DNA of 64,000 bases from Uloborus plumipes (lineage: Eukaryota; Arthropoda; Arachnida; Araneae; Uloboridae): positions 16,751-80,750 of the forward strand of contig JAXGGA010005153.1 of the NCBI GenBank assembly GCA_038373865.1. Direction: 5' to 3'. The notes below the pieces were generated by a model. The model worked only from the letters and a program-made list of their open reading frames with translations, did no database searches and was not told where the DNA came from. Below are positions 33,501 through 41,577 of this stretch, piece by piece (the first letter of the stretch is position 1; every line of letters starts with the position of its first letter). A program made the position numbers and the translations under genes.

Positions 33501-34949
33501 GTACCATGCATTGTCTCAGGAAGTGCACGTGCCCCGCACTTTTCTCCCCTAATGTTCGAAAAGCGGCGACGAAAGGCTGTCCGAAAAGTGCCTTTGCGGT
33601 TTCTTCTGTTCTCCGCCGAAACTTGACTGCATCATGCGCAGAACCTTGCCTGTGGAGTCTGTGACTTTTCTACGGTCTAGACGTCTTGACGCCGTCTTTC
33701 GTACAGTACTGTTGAATACTTGCAGTTTGCTATCTCCATTTCGTGTTTTCTTTTTCATGAAATATACAAAAATTCAAATGTTTTGTGTTTTTTTGTATCC
33801 CGCTTTTTCGTAAGATTAAGTTGAAACTGTATCCAATATGGATCAGAGAAAGTTTATAAATTATATACATATATGCAGGGGAATATTCCTGTATATATGT
33901 ATATAATTTGTATAACAAGTAAACATCTTTCATATTCACATTATTTTATTGCTTTTTACATTTCATGCGATTTTAATGATATATATTATTCCACAAATCT
34001 TTGCATCTGCCTACCCAAGGTATTCATTGACGGCACGTGCCTGATCAAAACCCACTGAGATCTCATGTCAACTGGATTATAAACACATTTATTCACATTC
34101 CTGTGCCTCAAGTGGTGAAATACAATTCTTTTTTGCCAAGAACTTTTGGTTCGAATCCTGGCCAGAGCATGGATCTTATTGATTGGTATAGCATTTCCAA
34201 TCTTGTTTTAGTACAAATACAAATGTGACTACCAGCAACAGGCTCTGGGCCCAACTGGGCTGGTCCTAGTCAAATTATAGACCTCAATGAAGTATCTACT
34301 CTTACCTTAGTAGTTCAGGTCCAGCTTTGAAAGAACTCAAATGCTCATTTTTTTTCTTCTCTTTCAAGTTTTTTGTAATTAAAAATCAATTTGAAAGGAC
34401 TACACGACGTTTGAGATCCAAAAAGAGAACAATAATTTGTCATAGCTCAAAAAATATATTAAAGAAATTGGTATAACTTTGATATACCCCCCCCCCCCCC
34501 CCAAAAAATGACATAACCAAATCTGGCACTCCCTATGAACTTTTTAGGGTTGTTTTTTCTTATTTTGGTGTTGCCAATTTAGGTTTTTTCAGCTTTTAGA
34601 TTTTTGCTATTGCCAAATTTAGTATTTTTTTGCATTTTGTACCATTGTTTGAGTTTTTTAAAGAGTTTTGTGACAACATTTTTTTTTTGTGGCAACAATG
34701 AAAACAAGTATTTTGCTTGGCGATTAAAAAAAGTCGCCAAATTTCCGATTTGGCGGGGCATATCAAAGTAGTTCCAAGAAATCATAACTCAATTTAACTT
34801 TGAAGTTCAAGTTACATTACTTCAACAAGAGCTTCCACTTGATGCATCATCATTGGCTTATTACAGAACTCCACTAAGGGTTTGGGCCTACTTAAGGTCA
34901 AAGGCCTTAACCTTGTACCATAGCCACCCACTAAAATTAGAGCCTTCAT
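21376..34949 (-). CDS. GMPPB: Mannose-1-phosphate guanylyltransferase beta, complete
   Basis: Cytosolic enzyme: mannose-1-phosphate + GTP gives GDP-mannose + PPi, supplying N-glycan, O-mannose and GPI synthesis. Coding exons from the 5' end: 34821-34949, 32446-32526, 30926-31114, 30316-30471, 24960-25166, 22603-22785, 21376-21507. All introns are phase 0. They total 358 codons, close to the human 360. Visible motifs: nucleotide-binding [11 protein letters not shown] (residues 8-18) with PKPLVEF, metal-binding Asp in NSD (about 109), EKP (159-161), NAG (170-172), WMDVGQP (Asp about 216), and a C-terminal left-handed hexapeptide-repeat domain ending in VTEPQVIM. The higher similarity to GMPPB than to GMPPA (no GMPPA-type insertion, same length as beta) fixes the paralogue. 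Start is the first ATG after the acceptor. Neighbours are unrelated in function. Confidence 0.96.
21508..24959 (-). other. GMPPB introns 5 and 6
   Basis: Introns 22786-24959 and 21508-22602. They are AT-rich with A and T runs. I see no recognisable element in them. Confidence 0.5.
22603..22785 (-). CDS. GMPPB: GMPPB coding exon 6
   Basis: 61 codons of hexapeptide repeats ([20 protein letters not shown]) and [19 protein letters not shown]. The donor is GTAAGA. Confidence 0.95.
24960..25166 (-). CDS. GMPPB: GMPPB coding exon 5
   Basis: 69 codons: [43 protein letters not shown] 5.1-kb intron containing a 2.5-kb CAGGG element and a LINE tail separates it from exon 4. Confidence 0.95.
25352..25530. 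repeat. SINE-like repeat, copy 2
   Basis: Begins GTAAGTAACTGCCCCTAAGC and CAGGGCTAAGGCAGAAACAT, then CCATCCATGGACTGCAGTTC and GGAACTCGTCAGCATGGGAT. The first block is shared with 17430-17470 (opposite strand) and in part with 29118-29185. Located in GMPPB intron 4. Confidence 0.6.
26979..27287. mobile_element. Small MITE nested in the CAGGG element
   Basis: Ends are inverted repeats: CTAAGGCAGGAATTCAAGTG and CACTTGAATCCCTGCCTTAG (one mismatch). The 309-bp body has TGACGTCA-like motifs and a segment (GTAGTGACGTTAGCTCCAAG then TTAAGTTG) resembling 47130-47165, so a related copy probably exists there. I could not establish a target duplication. Confidence 0.65.
27462..28010 (+). pseudogene. Decayed transposase C-terminus (coiled coil)
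   Basis: One frame gives [20 protein letters not shown] from about 27471. After a frame change near 27550 the reading continues as [20 protein letters not shown], then a Lys/Glu-rich coiled coil, broken by an in-frame TAG at 27706, and ends at a TAG at 28009-28011 after CKKPKT. The layout (SEDK...NDRLI, KELL...ACKSYQ, then a charged coil) looks like the C-terminus of a transposon-encoded protein. I recall similar tails in uncharacterised hAT-like proteins but cannot name the family securely. Inactive. Confidence 0.6.
28707..28880. mobile_element. Tigger-like MITE (174 bp)
   Basis: TA-flanked (28705-28706 and 28881-28882). Termini CAGTCGACGCTCGTTATAAC and the reverse of CAGTCGACGCTCGATATAAC form a near-perfect inverted repeat. 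CAGT ends with TA target fit the pogo/Tigger group of Tc1/mariner elements. Internal ACTCGTTATAAAGAC and ACTCGTTACAAAGAC repeats. Confidence 0.85.
29118..29185. repeat. SINE-like repeat fragment
   Basis: AAGCAGTAAGTTACCACCCA and GCGGTAACTTGTTTGCCGCC resemble the start of the SINE-like repeat at 25352-25400. Only a short remnant is present. Confidence 0.4.
29352..29627 (+). pseudogene. LINE reverse transcriptase C-terminal fragment
   Basis: Open frame [20 protein letters not shown] and on through [23 protein letters not shown]. The TGHDYLxxHLHKI block followed by C-x2-C-x8-H-x3-C is typical of the region after the RNase H domain in Jockey/I-type non-LTR retrotransposons. The 5' part is missing, as usual for 5'-truncated insertions. 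Stop at 29625-29627, then A/T-rich tail. Sits antisense in GMPPB intron 4. Confidence 0.75.
29628..30315 (-). other. GMPPB intron 4, exon-4-proximal part
   Basis: AT-rich intron sequence. No element or conserved frame recognised. Confidence 0.5.
30316..30471 (-). CDS. GMPPB: GMPPB coding exon 4
   Basis: 52 codons with [14 protein letters not shown], the FVEKP motif and [11 protein letters not shown]. The acceptor is TTATCTAG and the donor GTAAAT. Confidence 0.95.
30926..31114 (-). CDS. GMPPB: GMPPB coding exon 3
   Basis: 63 codons with [13 protein letters not shown] and [15 protein letters not shown], the substrate and metal site. The acceptor is TTACCAG and the donor GTAAGT. Confidence 0.95.
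31340..31515. mobile_element. Probable MITE with poly-C/G run
   Basis: On the minus strand it begins CAAGGGTGTTCCCATGAGG followed by a G run and CATGGCGCATATTG. The opposite end starts CAAGGGTTTGCACTC. The 7-base CAAGGGT match at both ends is a weak terminal repeat. No target duplication is evident. A related CCCATGGGGGGG...GGCGC motif occurs at 58634-58675. Confidence 0.4.
31618..31903 (-). repeat. tRNA-derived SINE, copy A
   Basis: Read on the minus strand it starts GGGCCGAGGTGGCCCAGTCG (A-box region), then ACTCGTAA at the anticodon-loop position (CGT, Thr-like) and GGTTCAAAC (B box), followed by a non-tRNA body. About 75 percent shared layout with the copy at 49138-49412, so it is a family member, not a functional tRNA: the acceptor stem does not close. 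Confidence 0.8.
32446..32526 (-). CDS. GMPPB: GMPPB coding exon 2
   Basis: 27 codons: [16 protein letters not shown] and a Lys/Glu-rich helix. The acceptor is CATTTCAG and the donor GTATAC. Confidence 0.95.
32527..33227 (-). other. GMPPB intron 1, exon-2-proximal part
   Basis: AT-rich intron sequence with no recognised element. Confidence 0.5.
33228..34275 (+). repeat. tRNA-like SINE split by a hAT insertion
   Basis: Left half 33228-33291 has TAGAGAAGTGGTAAAG (A-box-like) and GGATCAAAAC (B-box-like). Right half 34044-34275 continues after the insertion at 33292-34043, includes GGTTCGAATCCTGG and ends with the CAAATGTGACTACCAGCAAC tail also seen at 11249. Removing the hAT MITE and one copy of its 8-bp duplication restores a continuous repeat. 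Confidence 0.65.
33292..34043. mobile_element. hAT MITE (752 bp) inside a SINE
   Basis: Perfect 8-bp target duplication ATCAAAAC (33284-33291 and 34044-34051). Termini CAGAGACGTGCCGTCTGGGT and the reverse of CAGGCACGTGCCGTCAATGA share 13 of the first 15 bases. CTACCCA is repeated near both ends (GGGTAGGC and GCCTACCC). Non-coding, with an imperfect palindrome around 33860-33910. Confidence 0.9.
34470..34775. mobile_element. 306-bp MITE with poly-C/G at the ends, copy 1
   Basis: Ends GGTATAACTTTGATATACCC and the reverse of GGAACTACTTTGATATGCCC. Flanks AAGAAATT (34462-34469) and AAGAAATC (34776-34783) match at 7 of 8 bases, supporting a hAT-type insertion. The GTTGCCAA and GTCGCCAAATTT motifs sit inside both ends. 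It is the uninterrupted counterpart of the copy at 54420-57515. Confidence 0.75.
34821..34949 (-). CDS. GMPPB: GMPPB coding exon 1
   Basis: 43 codons from ATG (complement of 34947-34949): [19 protein letters not shown] and on through [11 protein letters not shown] to HQVEALVE. The exon is preceded by TTTCTTTTTGCAG with five untranslated bases (34950-34954), so the 5' UTR is split by an intron. The donor is GTAATG. Confidence 0.95.
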
Positions 34950-35029
34950 TATTTCTGCAAAAAGAAAAGTAAGATGTTAGGAAAAAAGCTAATAGTGAAA
35001 AAAACATTCTCTTTAAAGATATATATGTA

Positions 35030-35130
35030 CAGTGGTACCTCTAAATAACGGACACCCACGGGACTGGGAATTTTGTCCGTTATTGGGAGGTGTCCGCTAT
35101 TAAGGGGGACTACTTTTTTTTTCTAGTCAT
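35030..35130 (+). mobile_element. Left end of a Tigger-like element, right end missing
   Basis: TA-flanked CAGTGGTACCTCTAAATAAC then GGACACCC, followed by an internal partial complement (TGTCCGTTATTGGGAGGTGT). The expected inverted terminus is not found downstream. The sequence instead runs into the 42-G homopolymer at 35246. Confidence 0.65.
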
Positions 35131-35243
35131 GGTTATGGACAAAAACTAACATAAATTCCCCTTTTCATTTTTTAAAATATGTGATATCCTTGGGCGATAA
35201 TGCAATTTCAGTAATAAATTATGAAAAGATGTCCCCCCACCCC

Positions 35244-35245
<2 letters not shown>

Positions 35246-35287
<42 letters not shown>
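35246..35287 (+). repeat. 42-base G homopolymer
   Basis: Uninterrupted run of 42 G, preceded by a short C-rich stretch (CCCCCCACCCC) and followed by further C and G runs. By far the longest G/C homopolymer in the window. Confidence 0.97.
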
Positions 35288-35289
<2 letters not shown>

Positions 35290-35388
35290 AAAATCATACC
35301 CCTCACCCTCTCAGGACCCCCCCCAATTTGGGGGGGGAAAATAACAATATGTTGTTGGGGGTGGGTGGTGTTTTGTTGTGGTAGATTC

Positions 35389-37307
35389 TTTTTTTTGAGG
35401 GGATATATATTATTTGGTAGTTTATTATTTGTTTATTTGTTATTTGGTGAATATGTGATGTGGGTATGAGTAGGGGGTGATGGTTTTTAAGGGAGATTTT
35501 GTTTGTGGGTTGGATGGGTAAGGTTAGTGGAAGATGTGAAAGGGGGATTTTTTTTGGGGGATGGAGGGTAGGATGAGATGGAGGAGTGTGTGGAAGGTTG
35601 GGTATTTATTATGGGGATTGATATGTTTGGATGAGGATGAGGAGTTTTATGATTGGGGGAGTGGGAGGGAGTTGTGTTTGGGGGTTTATGAATTGGAGAG
35701 GAAGATTGAATATTTGAGGTGATTGGGATTAGGTGAGGATTATAGGTAGGGGGTTGAATTTGTAATTATAGATAGTTGGAGTGGAAAGAGGAGGAGGAGT
35801 AGGATGGGATGGTGATAGGAGATGGATGTTGTTTTGATAAGGGGTTTTATAGGGATTAAGGTATGGAATAGGGGGGGTGTGAGTTGGTGAATTGTTATGA
35901 TGAATTTAGGTATGTGGGAGAATTGGAGGATGGTTGGGTATAGTTTTTGAGATTTGTTAGTAAGTTGTTTAGGAAGGTGAAGTAAGGTTTTATAGTGTTG
36001 GAAGTTGAATTGGGGGTTGTATGTGGGGGGTGGTGTTTTTGGAGTTAGGGTATGGGGGTTGGGGTTTGATATTGGGTTGGGATGGTGAATATTTTTTGTG
36101 GGGGAGAAGGAGGAGAGGATGGGGGGGGAGTTTGAGTAGTTAATGAGAGATGGTGGGATAAGATGAATAGGAGGTGGGTGGGAATGTATTAAGGTTGGGT
36201 AGGTATGATTGGGAGGGTTTATGAGGGGGGAGGGGAGGGAGGTGGTATGGTGGGTTTTAGAGAAGTAGTGTAGGATTATATTATTTTAGGGTGTAGGAGG
36301 GTTTGGGGGAAGAATAGTATGGGGGAGAAAGGTTAGTTTGGGGGGGGGGTTTTGTATGTTTTTTGGAATGGGTAGGAAGAGGGGTTTGTGGGGGATGATG
36401 TGAAGGAATATTGTGGGATAGGAGTGAATTGATGTTAGGAGGGAGTAGGTAGGAGAGGAAAAATTTGGGTGGGTTGTTTGGGGGAAGGGGAGTTAGGGAT
36501 TAATAAATGTGTTGGAGGTTTTGGGAGTGGAAATTTGTGGAGAAATAGGGAAGAGGGTAGGGTGGTGTATAAGGTGGTGGGGGGGGGATAGTATTGATTT
36601 AATGGGATGATATTGAGAGATGGGTAGGGGGAGGGAGAGTTTAGGGTTTGGAGGGATGGGGATGGGGTGGATTTAAATGTTGAGGAGTTGGGAGGATGAA
36701 GGGTTTTGGGATAGGTGAGTGGGGGGAAATTAGGGGGGTTTTATGTGGTTTGTTGATATAGGTTAGGGGAGGGGATTGGATTGGGATTATGATTGGGGGG
36801 AGGGTTTTGGATTAAGAGGGTAGGGTTGTGAGGATGTGGTTGTAGGTGGGGAGATAGTTATTTGTTAGTTTTTTTGTTTATATAGGGGTGTTTGGAGGTT
36901 TTGGGAGAGTGGGGGAGGAGGATTTATTAATATGTGGGGTTTTTAGGGGATAGATGGAAGAGATTGGGGAAAATGGTGGTTGTGGAATGGGGTAGTATGT
37001 GGAAAAAGATTTATTGATATTTATGGAGTTTTGTTTGTTGTTGTTTGAGAATAGGATTGGGATTTTGAGGGGGGAAAAAAGGGTTTTGATAGGGATAATG
37101 GAGGTTGGGTGGTTGAGTGGTTTGGTTGTTATGTTTGGGATGGTGTGGTTTGTTAGTAGGTTATGTTGGTTGTGTTGTGTTGTTTTGTGGTGGTGGGGGA
37201 AGGTTTTGGGATTAGGGGGGTGGTGTGTGTTGGTTTTTTATGTGGGAAGGGGTGTGGTGGAGGATTGGAGATTTTTGGTTAGGTTGGGATGATGGAGGGG
37301 TGTGGGT
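35389..37307 (+). other. C-free, G-rich anomalous tract (1,919 bp)
   Basis: No C occurs on the + strand between the Cs at 35388 and 37308. After that only one C (37308) occurs before 37466. The tract is made of G, T and A with very many runs of four or more G. Cs become normal again gradually between 37466 and 37800. I see no unit repeat and no mobile-element termini. The long frames in it (for example 36999-37292) exist because the base composition removes most stop codons and are not genes. It lies in the inferred 5' UTR intron of GMPPB. Interpretation is open; artefact is likely. Confidence 0.95.
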
Positions 37308-37466
37308 CTGAGTTGTTGGGGGGGGGTGGATTTATGGGGGGTTTTGGAGGGGGGTATGGGGGATTAAATGGGTGGGTGGGGATGGGTTGTTGGTTTAATT
37401 TTTTGGTTATTTGTATTGAGGGGTGGGGGGGTGTATTGTTTGTGGTTTTGGGTATTTATTATTAGC

Positions 37467-39992
37467 TAAATTAGTTGTATAATTTCTTTATTTTACTGAT
37501 TTTTAAACTTTACTATGAATTTTATTTTTTTTATATTAATTTTTATCTGTGAATGTTTATGCACGCTTGAAGTTGTTGGTGGTGGTATGTAAATTTTTCT
37601 TATGTGATGAGTGTTGTTTGGTGTAGTGTTTTGATGTGGTGTAATTTTATTGTTTTGAAATCGGTTATATGGTGGAGGGTATATTGTTGAGTGATTGTGG
37701 AGTAATTTTCAGGTTTATATAATTGTTGAAAGTTTTTTTGTTAAGTTCATAGTGGAATATTGGATATTATATTTGTTAGGGGCGCATTGAGCTATTTGTG
37801 CCCCGGCAATGATCTTCGTCTTTTCGGAAACAATTTCTTTTGCATTCTGATTTGACAAATCTAGAGAAAGAATTGCAAAATTGCTTTTCTTTTTTTAACT
37901 GTAGTCAATGGTGCGGGGTTTTAAAAATCAGTGGGGGTGCTCAAAAACCGATTCTAAAATGTGGAGCGTTTGAACAAAAGAGAACTTTTAAAATGCAACT
38001 TGCAAGAAAATATGCTGGTTTTTTAAGAGAAATACTTGATGAAAAATACCTCTTTAACAAAACACAATTCCACAAATACAAAAAAAAAAAAAGTATTACA
38101 CAAATATTTTACCAGAAAAATATTAGTAAGAATCATTAAGTCATAGAAACACAATACCAATTTACTCCTTTTGCTAAGCTTTTGGATTTTTTTTTTTTTT
38201 AACCACAGGGCATCTTCTTATTGAACAAGCTTGGTTAATCCAAGATTCTTAATTTTATTATACTTTTTCCCCCTCCCTATAGACCTAAATAATGTGTCTT
38301 ACTAAAAAATATCCTGAATGTGAAAGAGCAATAATTATACAGAATAGCAATTACTTAAACCTTTCTTGGAAATTCCAAGGATCATTTTCTAAAATTGATG
38401 TTTTGAACATATTAAATGAAGCGACCTTGGTACATTTTCCCATGTACAGAAAAAAATGCATAAAATAAATATAGCATGCAAATGAAACTTGTTTAATGTC
38501 TAAATAAGTGAGAGTAAATTTTATGAAATGTGAGGGTTTTTTGCTTTTTAGTATCATTACAAGGACGGAAAAACTCAGGGAAAGAAAATGCAAACAGCTT
38601 TCTATGGCTGTTATCTCTAGTAAGAAGGTCATCCTTTTCTTCTGCTTACTGGTGATGAGGGTGCCCGGCACCACCATAAATATTTTGGGGGTGCTTGAGC
38701 ACCTCAGCACGCCCGGAACCAGGGCCCGCCTATAGTGATACTCTTCTCATATTTTGTCTTTTAGTAAAATTAGAAGTTTCATTCAACAAGTTCAAAATTT
38801 TTTTGTCCCCCAAAAAACTTAGGTTTGGGGTATCCTGGCATGCAGGCTGTAATTTTGGGGTTCAGAGAGGGGGGGGGGCAATGCCCCCACTTTGGGAAAT
38901 CAATGTATTAATATGCGAGTAAGTGCGATTTTTGAAATTTTTTGGCAAATTTACCTTGCGAATACACCCTTTGCCCCCCCCCCCCCCCTGGAAAAATTCG
39001 AAATGACGGTCCAGCTAGCATGAAATGATAGAGATGAGAAATGATCATCATTCTACTACTTTCTTTCAAATAAAAGAAACCATGAGTTTCATGAAAATGT
39101 TTGTATTTTGACAGACTAACACGTTTTAAGGTGAGCTGATCGTATTTTCACAGCTTTTGGAAACACCTTGTCCTTCATTTAGTGTTTGCATGTATTTAAC
39201 TAATGTTTTGAAGGGGCTCTAAAATGTAATGCATGGAATTGAACGAAACTTGATACACATGTGCTTTTCTATGCGAACTGGTAATGATTTGTTTTGGCAC
39301 CGATATTTTTAATTTAGACCTTTAGAGGGTGGCCCAATCGAAAATTTGTTTATCATGTGCACAAGCTGTGGGAGACAAGATACCTTTTTTGTGCAAAATC
39401 CACGTCAGTCAGATTAGTAGTTTGAAAGATACCGGGCCTCTCTTCTGAATACTAAGCGCAAATAAATTGGAGGAGTTACAAAGTTTTTCTCTCTCTCCTC
39501 AAAAAATTTTAAATTCTTGACTAACATAGTTTCTGCACTCACTGATTCAATTATTATTATTATTGGGTTTTTTCTTTTACAAAATACAGAAGAAATTTTT
39601 TAAATTGTCATTAGAACTGTCTGAATTTCGTCACTGAACATGACTAATGAGTTGTCTGACAATTTCTTTCTTTACATTAATGTATTAATACTAAGTTTAA
39701 CGAGACACAAGCAGAAATTTTTAATAGCTTCAGATAATAAAAATTTATGTGAAAACTTTTTAAAATTATAATTGTTCCTTTACACTGCATTCAGAAAAAA
39801 ATTCCAACCAAATCCGATGAGTACATTTTAAATGCTGGCAGATACGAAACAATTTTCAAATAAAAAAACACATAGCATACTTGTTAGAAACAACAGGAAA
39901 TAAAAACCCTACATTTTATAAGAAAGTAACTAGTGGCATAAAAAATCATTTTAAATTGATAGTATGCACAAAAGCAATGAAGGTACTAAAAG
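37467..39992. other. Non-coding sequence between the C-free tract and a Tigger-like element
   Basis: 37467-37790 is C-poor transition sequence. 38650-38740 carries a GC-rich fragment (GCACCTCAGCACGCCCGGAA then CCAGGGCCCGCC) that looks like a transposon end. 38866-38990 has G and C runs. The frame at 37840-38139 matches nothing I know. No gene supported. Confidence 0.45.
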
Positions 39993-39994
39993 TA

Positions 39995-40857
39995 CAGTCA
40001 ATTCGCGATAACTCGAAGTCCGACAACTGAAATATTACTCTAACTCGAATTTTTTTCTTGGTCCTGATCCCTTTGTCTTCAATTGTTCATTTTCCTTCAT
40101 ATCTCAAAGTTTATTTCTCTTAACTTGAAGTTTTTTTAAGGTAACTAAACATTTTATGGATAAAAGGCAAAAAAACTTTCAAGCATGAAATTTATTTATT
40201 ATTCTTTTACAATTCCTGGAGGAATATTCTGAAAGCCAAAAGAAGATGTATTGAAACAGAATGTAATGAAAGAATAAGTTTTGGTGGCTCTTGCTGTATT
40301 GTTCAATAATTGCTTGCATTATACGTCAATAAGGAATTTGTTTTCTAAAAGTTTAGCTTCTTTAATTTTCAATGAAACATGACCGTGGAATAACTATTAT
40401 TAAATTTAGAACAAATAACTTTTAAAGGAATTGATAAAGCAAATGTCTTTAATGTGAATTTTAAAAAAATGATTAAAACACTTATTTGCCACGAAGCCGA
40501 AGCTAACTCACACGAACCATGGAAGAAAATGAATGTGTTGCTGAGCTGAAGAATACGTGAGCGCTGCAACATTCACAAAACTGCACATTGCAGCTTAAAA
40601 TGCGGGATTATCACACACGAATGAAATACGTATAAAAAGAGGGATTTATTCTGATTTTCGTTTTTGTTCTTAACGTTTAAATTTAGTGTATATTTTCATT
40701 AATAAAACAATTTATGTGCTTCGTACTAAAATTAATTACCTACATATTAATCAAATGTTTCATGTTTTTATTATTAAAATTTTGAAAATTGAAACCAATG
40801 ATAAGTCGAAGTTTTTTTTTTCGGTCCTATCAGATTCGAGTTATTGAGAATTGACTG
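39995..40857. mobile_element. Tigger-like element (863 bp)
   Basis: TA-flanked (39993-39994 and 40858-40859). Termini CAGTCAATTCGCGATAACTC and the reverse of CAGTCAATTCTCAATAACTC. Internal ACTCGAAT and AACTTGAAGTTTTT-like repeats near the left end. No transposase frame. Confidence 0.85.
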
Positions 40858-41016
40858 TATTATATTACAATTGAAATACACAAAAGATACAGTGGATTTG
40901 ACGAAAGAAAATTGTTTTAACCGCTGAAAACAAAAATTTAATGCTTCACATTAACAAGTATTTGACTGAATTTATGTATAAACATTTTAAAACTTAGAAA
41001 AAGAAACGGCACATAC

Positions 41017-41100
41017 CGCTCGGTGCTTGTCATAGATAATGTAAACATCAAAGCGTGCCAAAAGCTGCAGACGCCACGTCATTTTCAGTGTTGCTGTTTA
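41017..41100 (-). other. GMPPB: Probable GMPPB 5' exon with a short upstream ORF
   Basis: On the minus strand a CpG-containing segment ends in a consensus donor (CGAGCG then GTATGT, boundary at 41017). It holds an ATG (complement of 41080-41082, context GAAAATGA) with 22 open codons, MTWRLQLL to DKHRA. GMPPB exon 1 begins with an acceptor at 34954, so a non-coding 5' exon is required somewhere upstream, and this is the best candidate. If joined, the uORF would read AAA TAA and stop in TAATG, overlapping the GMPPB start. The 5' limit is unknown. It could instead belong to another minus-strand transcript. Confidence 0.45.
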
Positions 41101-41577
41101 ACTGTTAAATAATATAAATAATAAAAACAAGTTGATTTAAATTAAAAAATAAAATTATTTTTAATACTATTGTAGTTTTCAAATATTTTTTCCCTATGTT
41201 CCAGAAAAATTAAGCTCCATGGGGTTTTATATCTGATTTTTCTTTTTTTTATGGTAAGAGCTTTTTGCAATGCAAAAATTGGTTAGATAAAATTAAAAGA
41301 TTTTAAAGAAGTTAGAGAAAAATTTTGAATAAAAATCTTTGCCTGCTAAAAACTAGTTTTCCATCTGCGTAAGTGATGCCAAACATTTCTGGTGGTGGCG
41401 CGGTAATTTTTACGTTGTTTGGTCAATCTCCAATCGTTTTCCGTTTACTACTCGCCATCTCTCTCGTGTTGGAAATAAAAGGAGGGTAAAATAAATAGCG
41501 AAGTGGAGTATTATTACGGTTAGTAAACATTTTCATTAAATCAAAATTACATCTGCTATAGTTGTCTTCTTTTAAGT
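41101..41577. promoter_or_regulatory. Divergent promoter region, GMPPB / RTF1
   Basis: About 480 bp between the candidate GMPPB first exon and the RTF1 start codon. The RTF1-proximal part (41390-41520) has more G+C and CpG than surroundings and a CCAAT box at 41430-41434. No TATA box at a plausible place. The RTF1 start context is TTAAGTATGG. The transcription start sites are not determinable from sequence. Confidence 0.4.

Noticed and set aside
35181..35469. Poly-Gly frames over the G homopolymer
   Set aside because: Direct translation of the 42-G run, with no start context or conservation.
36999..37292. 97-codon open frame in the G-rich tract
   Set aside because: The lack of C and abundance of G make frames long by composition alone. 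The product is Gly/Val/Leu/Trp repeats with no family resemblance.
37840..38139. 99-codon frame after the C-free tract
   Set aside because: No recognisable domain, adjacent to dubious sequence, and no splice or promoter support.
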